The position numbers were made by a program, and so were the translations under genes. From positions 89,073,963 to 89,137,962 of the forward strand of contig CM048554.1 of the NCBI GenBank assembly GCA_026413225.1: 64,000 nt of DNA. The letters are read 5' to 3'. The notes under the pieces were generated by a model. That model worked only from the letters and a program-made list of their open reading frames with translations, made no database searches and had not been told where the DNA came from. Origin of the DNA: Otis tarda. Taxonomy: Eukaryota > Chordata > Aves > Otidiformes > Otididae. Position 1 is the first letter of the stretch; each line of letters begins with the position of its first letter. Shown here one piece after another: positions 1-12,300 of this stretch.

Positions 1-214
1 CAGATTTTAATTGCTCTGCTACAATCAGTTCTTAATTGAAGAACTGGAAGAGATTTTGTACAAATGCTGAAATAATTGTCTAATTTTGAAAATGTGACAC
101 TCAGTCCGAGTAATTTGCTAAATATAATTGCTGTATTAATTTTGTGTTTTATTCCAAATAGTCAATTTCTTACACTCCTTTTGTTTGCTTTTTTAAAATT
201 CTTCTGCCTTTTAG

Positions 215-311
215 GCTTCCTGTTGTTCAGCTCTGGAAATGCCAATCCATTCTGACATACTGCAGATAATTGTAGATTACCTGTATGCAGATGAAGCTCT
301 TGCAATAAAAG
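215..311 (+). CDS. IBTK: IBTK exon a: end of the BTB2 core
   Basis: 97 nt, entering in phase 0 after a TTTTAG acceptor and leaving in phase 1 at AAAG|GTGCC. It encodes the segment starting ASCCSALEMPIHSDI and continuing through VDYLYADEA. The hydrophobic helix followed by Y-L-Y-x-D is the usual BTB pattern of core helix plus strand. The upstream exon is outside the window, so bases 1-214 are intron. Confidence 0.95.
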
Positions 312-3300
312 GTGCCATTAATATATTTTCAACTCAACTGTAGCTCCTGCAATTTTTATATTTTTAAAAAAAGACATTAAATACTTAATGTGCTTTTGTG
401 TTGAAATTTTATGTAGAAAATCCAAATTTTTGTGACTCTTTAGAGTCTTTAGATTTTTCTTTTTCCCTCCTTTTCTTCCTTCAAAAAAATGTTTGTCTGT
501 GCACTTCTAAGCTATTCCTTGTGCTGTGAAAATCCTGTCAAAATTTGCAAAGCCATTATGTTTATCCTTTGGTAAAATCTCATTGAAGATGTATGTGTTA
601 TAGTTGCTTTTGAGTTGCCTGCTGTGTTTACACGATGCTTTGTTTTTCAGATTCTCAAAATGTGGAGTTCATATGTAATGTTCTTGTGGTAGCAGACCAA
701 CTTCTTATATCCAGACTCAAAGAAATCTGTGAAGTAGCCATTGCAGAAAGACGTGAGTTCTTCCACTTGTATTATAAAGGGTTAGAGAATAAAAAGTGCT
801 TTTTTACGATGCTAATATTCTTGCCTATTTCAGCGCAGAATTATTTGCTTATATTCCTTTGCTCTAATTACCTTTTGCTGTTCATTGCATAGCTGTTAAC
901 TATTGGTTTTTTTAGTCCAGGGGATGTTCTAGGTTAGTATAATCATCCATTCCTCATACATCAGTTGTCTCCATCTCACACTCTTTAATAAAAGAAGAAA
1001 ATAAGTTTAAAAAGCAAAAAGCAAAAAAAAAAAAACCTGCAACCCCAAAACCACTACAACGAATGAACCAAACTTTTATAAAACCTTTATTTCATTGAAT
1101 TCAAACTTATTGTCTTTAAAACATGATAAAATTAATTCTATACTTCTGTCTCTGTCCTTGTATTTAGTTTTGCTAGTTCTTCTGTTGTTTATTTGACATA
1201 GTACTGTTTCTATATGGCTGTGAAGATCTTTCTTTTCTATAAAACACAAAGTGCTGTTGCTTAGCTTCATACAAGAAGTCAGCCTACAATTTTTGCTTGT
1301 CATTTCTTACTGACTTCCGTTTTTCTCTATCTTTCCCCTGCTGCCTACCCCTTCACTTCCCCTTTTTTTTCCTTTTTTTTTTTTTTTTTTTTCTTTTTCT
1401 TTCTCCCTGCTAAAGGAACATTTAGAGCTTTAAGAACTGTTTGTGCTGTATAGGGAAGTTGCTGGTTTTAACTTTTTTTCCCTTTTGTTTTGGATTGCTG
1501 AGTTTTGATGTATTGAAACTGATACACTTGTAGGTAGGGCCTTTCTCTGAAGCAACCATTGCATTCAAGCTGCTACAAAGTTATGTGGAGCTTGCTGTGG
1601 TTCATGGCCATTTGAGCATTAGCATTTTTTTTAGGAATGGAGAAGTATATGATATGTTTCAATACCTAGATCATGCTGTGCAATAAATCTTAAAAACTGC
1701 TGCATGATACTGCAGCATGTTATCCAGTTTAGTCTGTCGTGTTTCTTCTTTGCAGTTACTTTAAAGAATGCTGCCGAACTGTTGGAGTTCTCAGCAATGT
1801 ATAATGCTGAACAGTTAAAACTGTCCTGCTTGCAGTTCATAGGACTCAATATGGCAGCTTTGCTTGAAGCAAGGTAAGGAGGAATGCAAATGTGTTCATG
1901 TACTAGCTGTTAAATTCAGACATCCCAAAAAGGTAAAAGTGTTGGAAGAACTAATAGGAGCATTTAAATGTTAAAATGTCACTGAATGCTGCTTTTTTGA
2001 ACGGAGGCTCATTTTTGCCAAACAGAGAGAAAATAGTTAAATATCTGTACATACTGTACCAGTTTTATAGTACAAAACCCTATGTTACAATCTGGTATGA
2101 ACAGTCTGGATTAAGTGGAAAAACCTCTCTTGAATTCAGTGGGCTTTCAATTTAGCCTAATCTTGTTTGGAAATTGTTTTTGAAGATGCATAAAACTACT
2201 GTGTGTTTGTTGGTTTGTTTTTTTTTTTTTGTCATTTGATTCTTTTGTATTTTTTTAATATGATAGTTACTATGCAAATTGAATTTATTTTAAGTAATTT
2301 TATTATAGCTGGTACATTTTCTAGAGAGGATGGCCTGCTTTGTGGTAGTTTCTTCACTTTAACTGTCTGCAATGAGGGCTGAACAAATTAGTTAATTATC
2401 CTTGCTTTCCACAGTGATTCAGCTAGAGTTCTAAGAAGTTGAAAGTGTGATCTGGCCTTCCTTCTCATGATGTTTTTGGACAAGGCTTTGTGTTGCTTCC
2501 AGAATACATACCATCTTCTCAGAGCAAGCCTTATTGGCACTGATTGAACTTCTTTTCTAGCAAAGAAAATTGCTTTTCTGTCCCCACCCCCGATCCCCCA
2601 CTGAAAACAAAACAAAAAAAAGAAACAACCAACCCTCCCTCCCCTCATCTCTGTTATTGATGCACTCTGTTCACTCCTAGCTGTTTTATAATGCTTCCTT
2701 TTACCTATAGAAGTTCTTGGAGATCGGAACCAGTTCAGGATGCCAGCATTTCATTGCTATGTCACACAACTGCTCTGCTTTTATAAGAGACAGCATATTA
2801 ACAATTTTCTTCTTTACATCTTTATAAACATTTTAGCCTTTGATATTGGATAGAAGAGTAAAAATCTAATAACATTTTCTTAAATATTATTCTGAATTCA
2901 GATTTGTTTCATCTTAAGCCTGGGAAGGACATGCAGTATTCTTACTGCAATTAAGACCGTATCTGCATTTTAGTGAAAATCTGAAAATGCCATTATTGGG
3001 TAGCAAAACTTTTATTCTGAGACGCTTGAGAGAGATAGAACTCAGTTATAGAATCATAGAATCATAGAATGGTTAGGGTTGGAATGGACCTTTTAAAGGC
3101 CATCTAGTTCAACCCCTCTGGAAGGAGCAGGGACATCTCCAACCAGATCAGGTTGCTCAAAGCCCTGTCCAACCTGGCCTGGAATGTGTCCAGGGATGGG
3201 GCATCCACCACCTCTCTGGGCAATCTGTGCCAGTGTTCCACCACCCTCAGCGTAAAAAAAAATTTCCTGATGTCTAATCTGAATCTGCCTCCCTCTATTT

Positions 3301-6300
3301 TGAGACTATTACCCCTCGTCCTGTCAGAACAGGCCCTGCTGAAGAGTTTCTCTTCGTCTTTCTTGTAGGCCCCCTTTAGTTACTGGAAGGCCACTATCAG
3401 GTCTCCCTGGAGCCTCCTCTTCTCCAGGCTGAACAGCCCCAACTCTCTCAACCTGTCCTGAGAGACAGCTTTGTGCAAGGAGAGCTGCTTGTGTGGGCAA
3501 GACAGTCCTGTTGAGTAAAGTTTGTTGCTGTAGTTATTATTTTTTTACATAAATGTCAAAGAATGTTGTAGCTGAGTTTTACAGAAGAATTTGCATAGAC
3601 TTGGACTATTAGATATGTGTCAGGAAGACTTGAGAGCATGCAGAAATAGGTAAGGTAAAGACTAGTTCATGGTAACTTAACTCTATAGGTCTATATTGGC
3701 TGTGGCCTTAGGTAAAGGTAGGCTGTCTGGAAAGGTTGTGGGTTTAATCCTATCTTACAACAAGGGCATTCACTAGTTTATATTTTGTGTTCATTTTCTT
3801 CCTTCTGACTCTGTAACCACCTTGAATAGGTAATAATGCCGGTAGGTGAGATTCATCTAAAACATTAATTTGAATTTTTCATTAATAACACTTTTTATTT
3901 TTTTTTTTTTAAGCTGGTAAGATAAATTTGTATTTATTTTTTAGGACTCTGGATGTCTTAAGTGATGAAGTTGTAAAGGATCTTTCTGTTTACTACAGGA
4001 AAATGGTGAGTTATGACTGGAGTGTGAGCTGATTAGGTTTAAAATGAGAATAGATGAGTAATAAATACATACCTGCAGGATCTGTAGATGATGGGCTGAA
4101 TGTGGAACATCTGACTCAGAAGCTAAAGTTGGCTGCTGCTGTTATCACTCTCATCGATCTCATATTTCATTATTCACTAGCCACTGCTGCAACAGTATTG
4201 TGTCCTTTAAATGAATTAATTATACACATTAAACATATTAATGTTCTGTAATTAGCAATTATGTGAAAAAAACATAAGCAAAACCTACGGAAAAGAGCAT
4301 GTGTTACTTAGAGGAAAGGAGAAGAAAGCAATGTAAAGTTCAGGGTGATAAAATAGATCTTAAAAGCAGCAAGAAAAATAATGTGAAGGTTGAACTTAAA
4401 TGCAAAGGGGAAAACCAAAAGACATTATAATCCAGTATTCTTTAACTGTACAGTAGTAAAAGAATGTTTGCAACACTTTGAAGCATTTTTTTGTCGGGGG
4501 TGTATAGGCAGCTGAAAGATATGCATTCTGAGTCTGTCACTTAAGCAAAACAGAAGGACAATTATTTTTAAAGATGCAACTTAAGTTTATAACCTGGTTA
4601 AAAAATTAATTACTTGATCTGTAAAAGTGTCTTAAGTGACAGTAGGTTTTGGTCCTTTTACAAGAGATCATGTATTTGCTAGCATACAACTTAAAAGAAA
4701 CTTAGTGTAACAGCTTTTACAACTACAGATTCCAGCTATGGTCAGGAGAGTGATTACTCCATATCCAGATGGACCTGACATAAGTTCTTTTGAGCCTGAA
4801 GATGGAGAGAACTTTGTCTTTTTAAGGGAAGAAATGAATACAGAACAAAATTCTCAGTAAGTATCTATTTTTCATCAACGTTTTTAACTAGATGAGCTGT
4901 ATATGGTATTTGTTTCCCTTTGGATGGTGCCTTACTCCCTTTGGGTTAAGAATTGAAATATTAAGAAACAGGAGAAATGGAGATTTCAGAGACTGCTCTC
5001 AGTATTATAAAATGTTACAGAACTGCAGCAGAGCACTTTTTTCAATTTATAAGTAGCATGTGAGTAAAAGTAGCAAAACAAGCATTCACAGTAATATTTG
5101 GGAGTTGTGCAGATTATAAGAATATCCGTGTATGTATGAGATCAGCTGTGGAGTTCATTGAACTTCACTGAATTAGGAAAAATCAAAAGAGAAAAAAACT
5201 GACTTTAATGTACTATAGATCTGTCTGGAAAATTGTGATAATCTGCATTTCTTAATATTAACAGAATTGTTATGCAAAATACAAAGTTTTGTAGCATGAG
5301 TTTTTAATCTGTCAGTTTGAAGTGTCTGGCTGTAGAATAACAAAACAAGCGACCTGTGTTTAAGAGATGTTAGAAAATGTGATCCAAACACTGTAGATCA
5401 GGTAGTTTGGCTTTGGTGGGTTTTGTGGACTTCTGGTATTCTGTCTTTGAATGTTTATTTTGAAGACATAGAGGTGAGAATAATAGAATCTGTAAAGTCT
5501 TGTCAGACTGATTTAATATGCTGCTTTTCTCTGATGAGCAAATAATGAAATTACAACTGCTTTTTTGGGTACAGTTTTTAAGCTGAAGAAATTGACTATA
5601 ACACCACAACTATGAAAAGTTAGTTTGAGAGGATGGCTTGGTAACGTACTTCCAAATAATGAAGTATGATGTCACTGTGCAGATGAGACCTCACCTGCAG
5701 TATTGTGTACTGTTCTGACTGTTGTGTCAAGAAAAGTTTTATGCTAAATGAACTAGTACAGATAAGGACTAGTAGATCAAGGGAACTGAGAGGCTATTTT
5801 ATATTAGACTTCAAGCCTTTCAGTGTTTTTAAAGGCTAGACCATAGCTTTTAGGGAATAGGGCAGTACAAGGATTAAAAAACCCCAAGCATTGTAAGGTT
5901 ACAGTATTGATGTAGGAATGAATAAGTACATCTATAGTTATTCCACAAAAAGCTTCTCAAGGAAGGTTTTGGAAATAGGGTTACTGTGGCTGTGATTCAT
6001 ATAATTCTGAATTTCTAGTAGTTCTGTTAAAATTAAATATGCATTTTATTTGATTCCGCTGTTCCTAATACCATATATAGGAACATGTGACATTTTGGTA
6101 ACATGACCATATGCCTGCTTTATTGTAGATGTAGTAGTATTTTGGTGGCAGTATTTGTGTTGGGGAAAAATGAGGCTGACTATGGAGTTTATTGAGCTTT
6201 GCTAATTTAGGAGAAATTGTGAGAGAAGGAAGTGGAGACTTGGACGTAGTTTCCTTTATGAAAATTGCTGCTATGTGTAGCAGGTTTAATCTGACCTAGG

Positions 6301-9300
6301 TGGCAGTGCCAGCCTATGCAGCTGCTGTATCTTACGCTGTCTCAGCAGAAGTCTTTGGGCAGTGTAATAGACCAGAGACTAGATCTAAATTGGAAAGATT
6401 TTTTTCTCTTCCTTCTGGGTTTTCCCCACCTCCCCAGTCATTTGGTAAATAGTTGTGCCAGTGTGTAAGCAGAGCAGGAACAAGCAGCTAGTGACATCTA
6501 GTGAGAACAGGTATTACTGCCTGAATTATAACCGCTGCTGCTGACTGAAAAACTTGACATTGACACTGATAATTCTGAGGCTCAGTTTCTTTGACTTTAA
6601 TTAATCTTGGGGGTTTTGTTGTTTGTTTGTTTTTAATAGGGAAGCCCTCTTCAAAAGAGCAAAAACTAAGGCAAAAAAGAAGCCACGAAAACGGTCCGAC
6701 AGCTCTGGAGGATATAATCTATCAGATATTATTCAGAGTCCAGCCTCTACAGGTCAGTGAGAAAGAGGTTCCTTTCAGGTGTAAAAACAGAACATAAAAT
6801 TTAATATACAATGCAACGCGATTTCTATACTTCAGTACAGAAATCTTGTGAAGATTATTTCTTTTCTAGGAACACCATAGATGAATTTGAATAGTTAATT
6901 CTTAAGATTACATTTTGTTTGAAAGGATGTTTGTCATATTAAGCTGTGCCCAAAGTTCACATTCTGTAAAAGCATGTATTTTTATCAAATAAAGTTAATG
7001 GACGCTTTTCTGTGTGTTTTTAATAGGTGGAACATTTCTGCTAATGTTGTGTTGTTTGTTTTTTTTTCTGGAATATAAAAAATAAATAGTCTCTGTTTAT
7101 TGAAAAGATAGTAGAAGCCTTAATTTTCAATAGAAAAGTGTCAGTGTTACTTCCTAAAACTGTATCTTGTGAGACAGAAAAGAAAACTGGGAGTAATCTT
7201 ATTCTGGAAAAAAATCTAAGATAGTCTTAAGTTTGCTTATGCTTTTTACATTCTCGTATACTGGACTGGGTAAACTTCTGGTTATTTTGTATTCATGATA
7301 TGGAATGAATAACTTTTTTGGGTTTTTTAAGCATTGTTTGGTCCAGCTGTCATGATTTAGTAGTTCTATTGTCTTTTTCTGTTTCTTAGGCTCAGTAAAA
7401 CTGGATAAAACTAACTCTGTAGAATCACTTCAAGAACTCTTAACATCTGACTCTGAAGGTAGTTACGCAGGAGTGGGTAGCCCTAGAGACTTGCAGTCCC
7501 CTGACTTCACAAAAGGCTTTAATCCAGAGAGGCCTGAGGTTGATTTTCTTTTTTCCTACCAATTTATTTGTTTGTGTTTATGTAGTCCATCAATAGCAGA
7601 GTTTATATTTTGAAATGTTTCTGAGAAGCTGTTGTCCTTAAAATGGAGTAGACAACTTTAACTATTTACTGTTTGTCTGATAAAGCAAATAAAAATCAGT
7701 AATCCTTATTAAGTCTTCAAAGAGTAATTTATTCACATGATACCATAATAAGAATTTTTATATACTGTAGTGTTCAGAAGATGTCTAACTGAAAGAGCAA
7801 TTATGTAAACTCTTTATCTACTTCATTTGAAATGCAAAGCAAATCTGAAGTTCAGAAGCCAAAAAAAAAAAAACCAAAAATGGAAACAAAAAAAACTCCA
7901 GGAAAATCCTGCTGTTCTTCAACTGCTGTAGTTGGACAGAAGTATAGTCAAGGATAACTGAGGCATAACTGGCAAAGAGAAATAAGTTTCAGGGAATTGT
8001 GCCTATGTTAAGTATTAAAGCTTTAGAAGTTAACATCTCCAGGTGAGTTTTCCTCTATTAAGATGCATATTTGGACTTAAATGACTCAGGGTGAAATGAA
8101 AAGAAATAAAAAAGGGGTACAAATAGCAGACTGTTCAGGAATTCACTACGTTATTGCTATTTTTGAAGCATCCTTTAAAATCTTATAACTTACACTTGTC
8201 AATCAAGTTGTTTATAGCATTACTGTCTTTCTAAATGAAAAAATACGAGAATACTTATTCAAAATTTTTCTGTCTTTTTTAAGATGAAGGACAAAGCATG
8301 CAGTCAGGGTATGAAACCCTCTCAGCCTACCAAGGAGATGAAGTCATACAAGGGATCATCAGCATTGACACAGTCCGTTCCACAGTCCATTCCCAGTGCC
8401 AAAAACAACTCAGCAAGTACTCCAAATTGGGTAGCAACCAGTTTCAGGTGGAGTAATAGTTGTGGTGCCTAACTTGCCTAACTTACAATCACTGTTCTAC
8501 ACTTGATAGTGAATGCTAGTAATATTCTATTCAGACTAAAAAGCTATCTGCTCTTCAAAATGATCATGCGTCACTTGACATGTGAATTAAAGATTTTGGT
8601 GGTTTAATAAAACTGTTACATTTTTAAATTATTCTTTGAGAAAAACAATTGCTGGATACTCCTGCCCCCCCCCCCCCTCCGCCCCAAGTGCTACAGGTCT
8701 GGACTTCTAATATATTTTTGGAAGGCCTGCTTGATTAACACTTTATAAAACGCTTGGCAGTTTTTTGCAGAATCAGACCATGCTTGACGCTATTAGAAGC
8801 ACCACTGTACTTTGACATCTTTAAGGCATGCCTTTACATTAAACAGTCTGTGAAAATCAACACCACAGGTTTAACTGATACAGTAATAAAAAAAACTATT
8901 AATAATTTTTATCTGTAGAAGTATCTGCATGTGAAAAAGAAGCAGCACTGTAATAGACTGAAGTCTTGCCTGATGTCCTGTCTCTGACAGTTGTCAATAA
9001 AGGTTGAATAGAGAAAAGTTTAAGGATTTAGGGAATCATATAGTGATAATTTCTCGCAGTTTTTCCAGACTCTGTTGATTTGTGGCTGATGGACTTTGTT
9101 AATACAGATGATACAGCTGCAGAAATTAAAAGTTGCAGCTCTGAAGTGTATTGTTTGGTGAGAGCCTCCATTAGGAATCTGTGTTTTGTCTCACTGTGTG
9201 TTTGTGCAAGCCTAGTCTGTGCAGAGGGTAACACATGCCACAACCAACTTTTTCATCTTTAGACCGATTGGAAGAAGTTCCACCTTTACCTGCTATCTTA

Positions 9301-12300
9301 GATTTCTTTTTGAAGATTTTTTAGAGGATAGCATGGATGGAGAAAAAACAGAACCATAGGACTTTATTGTAATGTCACTGTGCCTTTATGAGTTTACCTT
9401 ATACCCTTCACTTTTTCTAGTGTTGGTGGTATGATGTCATGAAAACGCAGGTAGCACTGTTGTGTGGAATATTTAAAGGATTGATACTGTAGTGTATTTG
9501 GTTGAACCACTGTGGAGGAACAATGACAACAGGGTTTGGTGTGACCTCCCAGTTGTTAATTCCCTAATTAATCTATGGCAATTGGGTTTATGTAGAGAGA
9601 GACAGAGCGAGTGCTGCTTATATTTCATTTCAAAGCCTGTCCTTAAATCTAGTTGCAGCACAGCTTAGTTTACAAATGCATTTAAGTACATAGGTTTTAA
9701 TTTATAGTTTTATGTAAAGCTTGGAAATATCCAGTTTAATTCATGTTCATTTCTGTTAAAGTTTAAAATTAGGTCATTTATGAAAAAGAAAGTGATTCCT
9801 AAAGTTTAAGAATGTTACTGGTATTTGTACAGGGCTCTAATTTTGCAACGAGTATTCTGTTTGTCATATGAAATAATTTTAATCCTGTTCTTCAAAGAAA
9901 GTTATAATTCAACCTTCCTGAAAGAGCTGTGAGCAATGCCTCTCTAATAGTTAGCATGAGCAGTTGACTACTAAATAAGTATCCCGAATTTTAGGTATCC
10001 GATTTTTTCTAAACTAATCATAGTTCACATTCTTTCTTTTTTTTTTTTTTTTTTTTTTTACAGTATAATGAATCTTGAAAGTATTTTTATAGTGTGCTCC
10101 TAAATATGTATATATTTATAAAAGTTTTGTCAGAAACATTCTATTTGAGGTTTGCCATAATTGAGGAAACAAACATAAATTATACATCCGGTTACCAATC
10201 TTATGTATGATTTAGAGGATTTCAGTGAAGGCTGGAGCTGCGGAATGTAAGTAAAAATGAGCGCCGAGTAAGGTAACTTTATTTTTCATTTAGCCCTGCC
10301 AGCCCTCCTGCTATGGATCTCAGAACCATCATGGAAATTGAAGAAAGTATGCAGAAATGTGGAACCATGCCAAAGGCAAATTCAAGGTTGGTAAAAAACC
10401 AAAGTCTATAAAAGAAAAGTGTGATAGGCCAGGCTATTATGAATTTACTTAGTGGTTCAGGCAGTTCAGAGTTTAAAAAAAGCAGAGGAAAAGTTGTCCT
10501 CTTTGGTTTTAAACGGCTTTGTTTACTTCAGTTCATTATGGTGTTTTTGTGAGCATCCAAAATTTATCCCTTTATTTTTTCTGTAGCCTTGTTTGGTCAA
10601 CTACTGCAAAAGCAAGTCTTAGCTGTTGAAAGAAAGCGCTATTAAACTGGTAGCTTAAATCAGTGACCTGCTTTGCTGAGCTTTCATATTTTCAACCAAA
10701 AAGAATGAGTTCTTGACCCTAGCACTTTGAAAATTACTTGTGGACTAGTACTGTAATTGATCCTGAAGTTTGTTTCTTGTCTCACAGATAAATGTACTTT
10801 TTCAGGAGGCAGTGGATTAAACCTAGTGTTTCTAAACTGGGGACATATGGAAGAGAACTGGAGAATGACTTTCATGACCTTTGAAGTGTGGCATTCTTGT
10901 AAAGCAGAGCTAGGACAGTAGTCCTGGAGCCTAGTAAAGAGTTGCTGGCTAGTTAGATTCAGAAGCTATGAACTAAACAGCCAAGACTGAAGAATCCAAA
11001 TAACTTAGAAAACAAATTATTACAAATAGAAAAAATGGCTATATGCTGTTGTATACGTTTCTTATGTATTAATATTTTTGCTTTAAGGGAGCTAAGCTTC
11101 TGACAGTCTCTGAAAAGTCACTAAATTATAAAATAGTCTTCATCTGGTTGATAGCCCATCTCTTTTGGAGACTTGATTCCTACTGTGCATATTTTTGTTT
11201 GTAGACATCTGTGTGGAGAACAGTTTTATGATGCTTTTCTTTCTGTCACTCCTGATACTCACTGATCCTCCTTTTGCTCCCCAGGCATCCAACCGCCACC
11301 TATACTCCCCTTATGGCACTCTAGACAAAGTATTTTGGTCTAGGAAAGAAGTATTTCTGAGTTTAATTTGCAAGATTAAAGACAAATAATCTCGAAGGAC
11401 ACTGATCTTATATCTTCTTTCTTTGCAATATCGATTCACAGCAGAATGGCCTCTCATGGAATCAAGCTTTCTCAGAAGCAAAGGAAAATGATTGCCCTGG
11501 CAGCAAAAGATAATGGATCAGTAACTAGCAGCACGGAGCCTACTACACTAATAGCTACACCACCCCCTCCTACGAAAGTTGCAAAGTTAGGGAATGCATG
11601 GTATGTTACAAATCAAATATAACTCTTTTTCTTTAGTGAGTTTTTACATTGAATAGTCTCTTAGAAGTCATTTCTTAAATAAAAATGGCCAAGGTTCTGT
11701 TCATTAAAAAGACTAGCACTGAACTATTTGTATCTACATTTGGTAGTAATCTAGAAATTCAAAGGGGGCAGGGAAATGCAATGGCTGTAGTTTAACAGTT
11801 CTTTGAAATTTTGCTTTAGTGAGTCAGAAGACTGCATCCCATCTGGTTCCTGCCTGTGTGTGATGTGGTATTAGCAGATGGTATCAAAGTGAAGCATACA
11901 AAAAGAAGGTTGAGCACAAGCCCTCAAACTTAGGAAGAGGTTATTGAAAACCGTTACAGACGCTGTTTTTCTTCTGTAAAATACATAAAGAAAAATGTTA
12001 GCCCTTTCTAGGGGAAAGGGCTAGAGTGACTTTGGAGTAGAGCAAAAATAGACCATAATTATGGGTAACGAAGTTGTCTGGGAGCTGGAGGGAGTGATGG
12101 ATGCTACTAAGAATTCTGATGGTGGAAGGATGGATAATGGGTTTTAAATGACTTTTAATGCTGATTACACACAATTTAAATGTTCAAGTTAGTATCACTG
12201 TATCAAATACAGAAATGGTTTCTCATCTATTCAGTGAGCTATGTTTACAACAATGAGGTGCTAGCCCGATTAGTGCTTTGTTCTTGACATCTACTGCTGG

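Noticed and set aside
6591-6797. Open frame from an ATG at 6591 through IBTK exon f
   Set aside because: Its start is in the intron and it runs past the exon's donor; it also reads the exon in a different frame from the IBTK frame set by the flanking exons.
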